Positions 61,801 to 64,000 of a stretch of 64,000 bases of DNA are shown here, piece by piece. The DNA is from Eremophila alpestris peregrina (Eukaryota; Chordata; Aves; Passeriformes; Alaudidae): assembly GCA_009792885.1 (NCBI GenBank), contig WMCF01000025.1, positions 10,132,123 to 10,196,122 on the forward strand. Direction: 5' to 3'. The notes under the pieces were generated by a model, which was given only the letters and a program-made list of their open reading frames with translations, was not told the origin of the DNA and did not search any database. A program made the translations under genes and the position numbers. The stretch's first letter is position 1, and every line of letters starts with the position of its first letter.

Positions 61801-63664
61801 CAATTTGGCACTGAGGGGAATATTACCCTCCTCTGTTTCATCACAGCACCAGCTCTTTTAGACTGGTTTCATCCAGAAGTAGGGAAAAGGACAGAAAGAC
61901 TGAGTTTTCCCCAGAACCGCCAGTCCAAGATTTTCAACAGGAACCTCTGCTCCAGTAGCACCTTGATAACAGAGGACTGGGAGGTGAATAACATAATGAC
62001 TTTATTAATTTTAAAGAACATCAGAATAGATTTAGTTTTCAGTCTGGGTGTTACCACTTGATAGGGAACACATAGGAAGGTAAAGTCAGCAGCCACATAA
62101 AAATAATAGCGAGGGAAGCAGCTGACACAGTTTCACTGAGAATAAAATGTGCCTCAGTTCCCACTGGCCTTTTCTAGCAAAATTGTCAGACTGACATTGC
62201 CTACCCAGTTATAAAAGGAAATAAAATAGTATATCCATCCTTCTGTAAAAGAGTGAAATGTGTCCGAAATAATGAATAACTATAATGGAACATTTTTTTA
62301 CACTGAAAAATTAAACAGAAGGGTTTTCAGAACAGTAAACCTGGAGATTTTCAGATTTTTCATGTATCTATTTTCCCTGTTTTTCTCTGGATGCAAATCA
62401 CAATCGAGCAAGGAAAACAAAGGTTCGAAGAAAAACACACTTCTCAATGTTCAAGTTGAATGCTAGAAATAAACTGCTTAGATTACATTATGATACAAAT
62501 GGACTTTACACCACATTACAATGAGACACTTCTAATGAAAAAAAAAAAAAAGACCAAGCCAACAAACAACCCACAGAATATTTTGGAAGCTTAAATGTTC
62601 ACGTTTGAGGCCATCTCTGACAACATGAGGAAAGAAATGGCACAGTTTCCATTTTACTTTCATTTCAAAGGTCAGAAGAGTAAAACACCTTTGGCTAACT
62701 TGAAAAATGTGACACAAAAATTCACAAGACATGCACAACATGTTTGGAAACCTCTAAAAACTGATGGCAAGCACTGCTGGCCAATTCTATTTTAATAAAA
62801 GAACTAGTGGCATTTTTCTGCAGTACGTATCAAATGCTACAGAATTAAAAAGAGCTAGGGTGTACCATGCCCTTGGAAAGTGTTATAAAACAAACTCTAA
62901 AGACCTTTTTGTGAAATCAGCAATATGCTTAAAGTGAATCAGTCTTAAAATAAACAGGAGAGAGCTACTTTATTCCAAAAAGCAGCAGAATTATCATAAG
63001 CAACAGAAACCGCAAATAATCTAGAAAAATAAAAAATTCACTTTGAAAAAAATTAGATGAAAACATCTTAGACTCTTGCAGAGTGTTCTCTGACAGAGAA
63101 AGGTTAAATTTAGAATATATTTGCAAATTTAAGCTGGAGACATTAAGTAGGAGCAGATAAGGAAACAAAGATTTCATTAAAAAACTTCAGATGACCCACT
63201 CAGAATTTTTTGTCAAATGCTGAAGCAAAGGAATACTTCTTACACAAATGGTGAAGAAACAGAAAATAATCTAAATCCAAGTTTTTATCTCGTATGGAGA
63301 ACACAAAGTAACCAAACTCAGGGTTGTTAAGTTTGAAAATAAGTGCCTCTCATATTAGAACCTTTGTAGGAATACAAATATTGAATTTCTGGAATTGAAT
63401 CTGGAAAGCAAAATTTCTGGGGACAAGATGTCTATCAAAGGCATTATTGTGCTGTTTAAAGGAAAGTTTTACAATAAATTTACAGCCATTACCAGGAGAG
63501 GTATCTAAAGATGTTCATACCAAAACAGTCTTTTTCAACTCAGAAAGAGTTGAGTGTTCATTACAATACAATGGTCCAAGGATGACTGAAGAGTGTCATT
63601 GCTTATTTAATCAAAAAGGATAAGATTTGCCAGTTGCAGGATACTTTGCAGTCTTAGCCTGCTA
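58876..63664. other. AT-rich non-coding interval
   Basis: About 4.8 kb with no recognised exon, RNA or transposon. The 117-codon forward frame at 61708-62061 lies in a locally GC-richer patch but shows no known domain. An A-rich tract occurs at 62536-62577. Confidence 0.5.
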
Positions 63665-64000
63665 GGGGTTTTGGTACAACCACAGCTACCAACTAATCAC
63701 CACACAGCTGTTAGTTCATTCCTTCACTCCTCCCCTCTTTCCTCTCCCATCTCCCAGTGGAATAGGAAGAATCAGAAAAAAAATAAAACCTGTGGGTTTA
63801 GATAAAAAGAAATTAACAGTTGAAATAAAGAAAAATATAATAATCATCATCATCATCACCATCACCATAGAAATATTATCAATAACGATTATGATGACAA
63901 GGGAGATAACAAAAAGAGAGGAGTGATGCACAATACCTCTGCTCACCACCTGCTGACTGATGCCCAGACTGTCCCTGAGAAAGTGATGGCCTCTCCTGGC
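63665..64000 (-). mobile_element. ERVK-like LTR, antisense, cut by the window edge
   Basis: Read on the plus strand, the order is 'ctaccaactaatcaccacac', 'ttcactcctcccctctttcc', 'catctcccagtggaatagga', 'aaacctgtgggtttagataa', a long A-rich stretch, 'tgatgcacaatacctctgct', 'caccacctgctgactgatgc', 'ccagactgtccctgag'. This is the inverse of the 3' half of a common avian ERVK-type LTR related to the copy at 47382. The promoter half lies beyond position 64000. The left edge (the LTR 3' end) is uncertain by about 10 bp because the terminal bases have decayed. The 77-codon reverse frame at 63716-63949 is incidental. Confidence 0.8.
63844..63868. repeat. ATC/CAT trinucleotide microsatellite inside the LTR
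   Basis: Four tandem ATC units followed by ACCATC and ACCAT variants. The position corresponds to a naturally AT-rich, repeat-prone segment of this LTR family, so it probably grew after insertion. Confidence 0.85.

Noticed and set aside
61708..62061. 117-codon forward frame in a GC-richer patch
   Set aside because: No recognised protein, no splice-site or promoter support; length is within chance expectation.

Overview
The window looks like nuclear DNA from a bird. The evidence is at least eight fragments of CR1 non-LTR retrotransposons, the dominant avian LINE, several with the ATTCTRTG-type 3' tail, plus solo LTRs whose sequence style matches ERVK-like and ERVL-like families known from songbirds and other Neoaves. 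The base composition is AT-rich, and I see no CpG island, no SINE-dominated pattern and no bacterial gene organisation. I cannot fix the species. I found no convincing protein-coding exon of a host gene, no rRNA and no intact tRNA. The open frames present are about as long as AT-rich non-coding vertebrate DNA gives by chance, or lie inside repeats. The window is best read as a gene desert or part of a very large intron.

Layout: 0.6-1.1 kb antisense CR1; 1.1-8.9 kb AT-rich unique sequence; 8.9-10.2 kb sense CR1 with reverse transcriptase remnants, interrupted by a small antisense CR1; 11.3 kb old CR1 scrap; 12.6-13.8 kb antisense CR1 split by a 665-bp solo LTR with a 5-bp target-site duplication; 16.7-17.1 kb antisense CR1; 17.2-17.8 kb possible old LTR; 19.25 kb CR1 tail. 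From 19.3 to 35.4 kb almost no recognisable transposon is present. This quiet interval contains A/C-rich tracts, two notable inverted repeats, and at 31.0 kb a sequencing-library artefact. A minus-strand ERVK-like LTR lies at 35.4-35.7 kb, old CR1 pieces at 40.9-41.6 kb, a sense CR1 at 42.6-43.1 kb, an ERVL-like LTR at 43.5-44.6 kb, an ERVK-like LTR at 47.4-47.9 kb, a second ERVL-like LTR at 53.7-54.7 kb, a 1.7-kb internally deleted CR1 at 57.1-58.9 kb, and another minus-strand ERVK-like LTR that runs off the window end from about 63.67 kb.

The most striking single item is not biology. Positions 31035-31072 are a perfect 38-bp palindrome made of two inverted Tn5 mosaic ends, the junction adapter of Nextera mate-pair libraries, flanked by two identical 58-bp copies of local sequence. 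It is almost certainly an assembly error and the true locus should lack about 100 bp. The remaining findings concern nested repeats, an inverted pair of AP-1 consensus sites at 33.3 kb, a 12-bp perfect hairpin at 28.1 kb and unclassified LTR-like stretches. I did not find evidence of a new multi-gene system.
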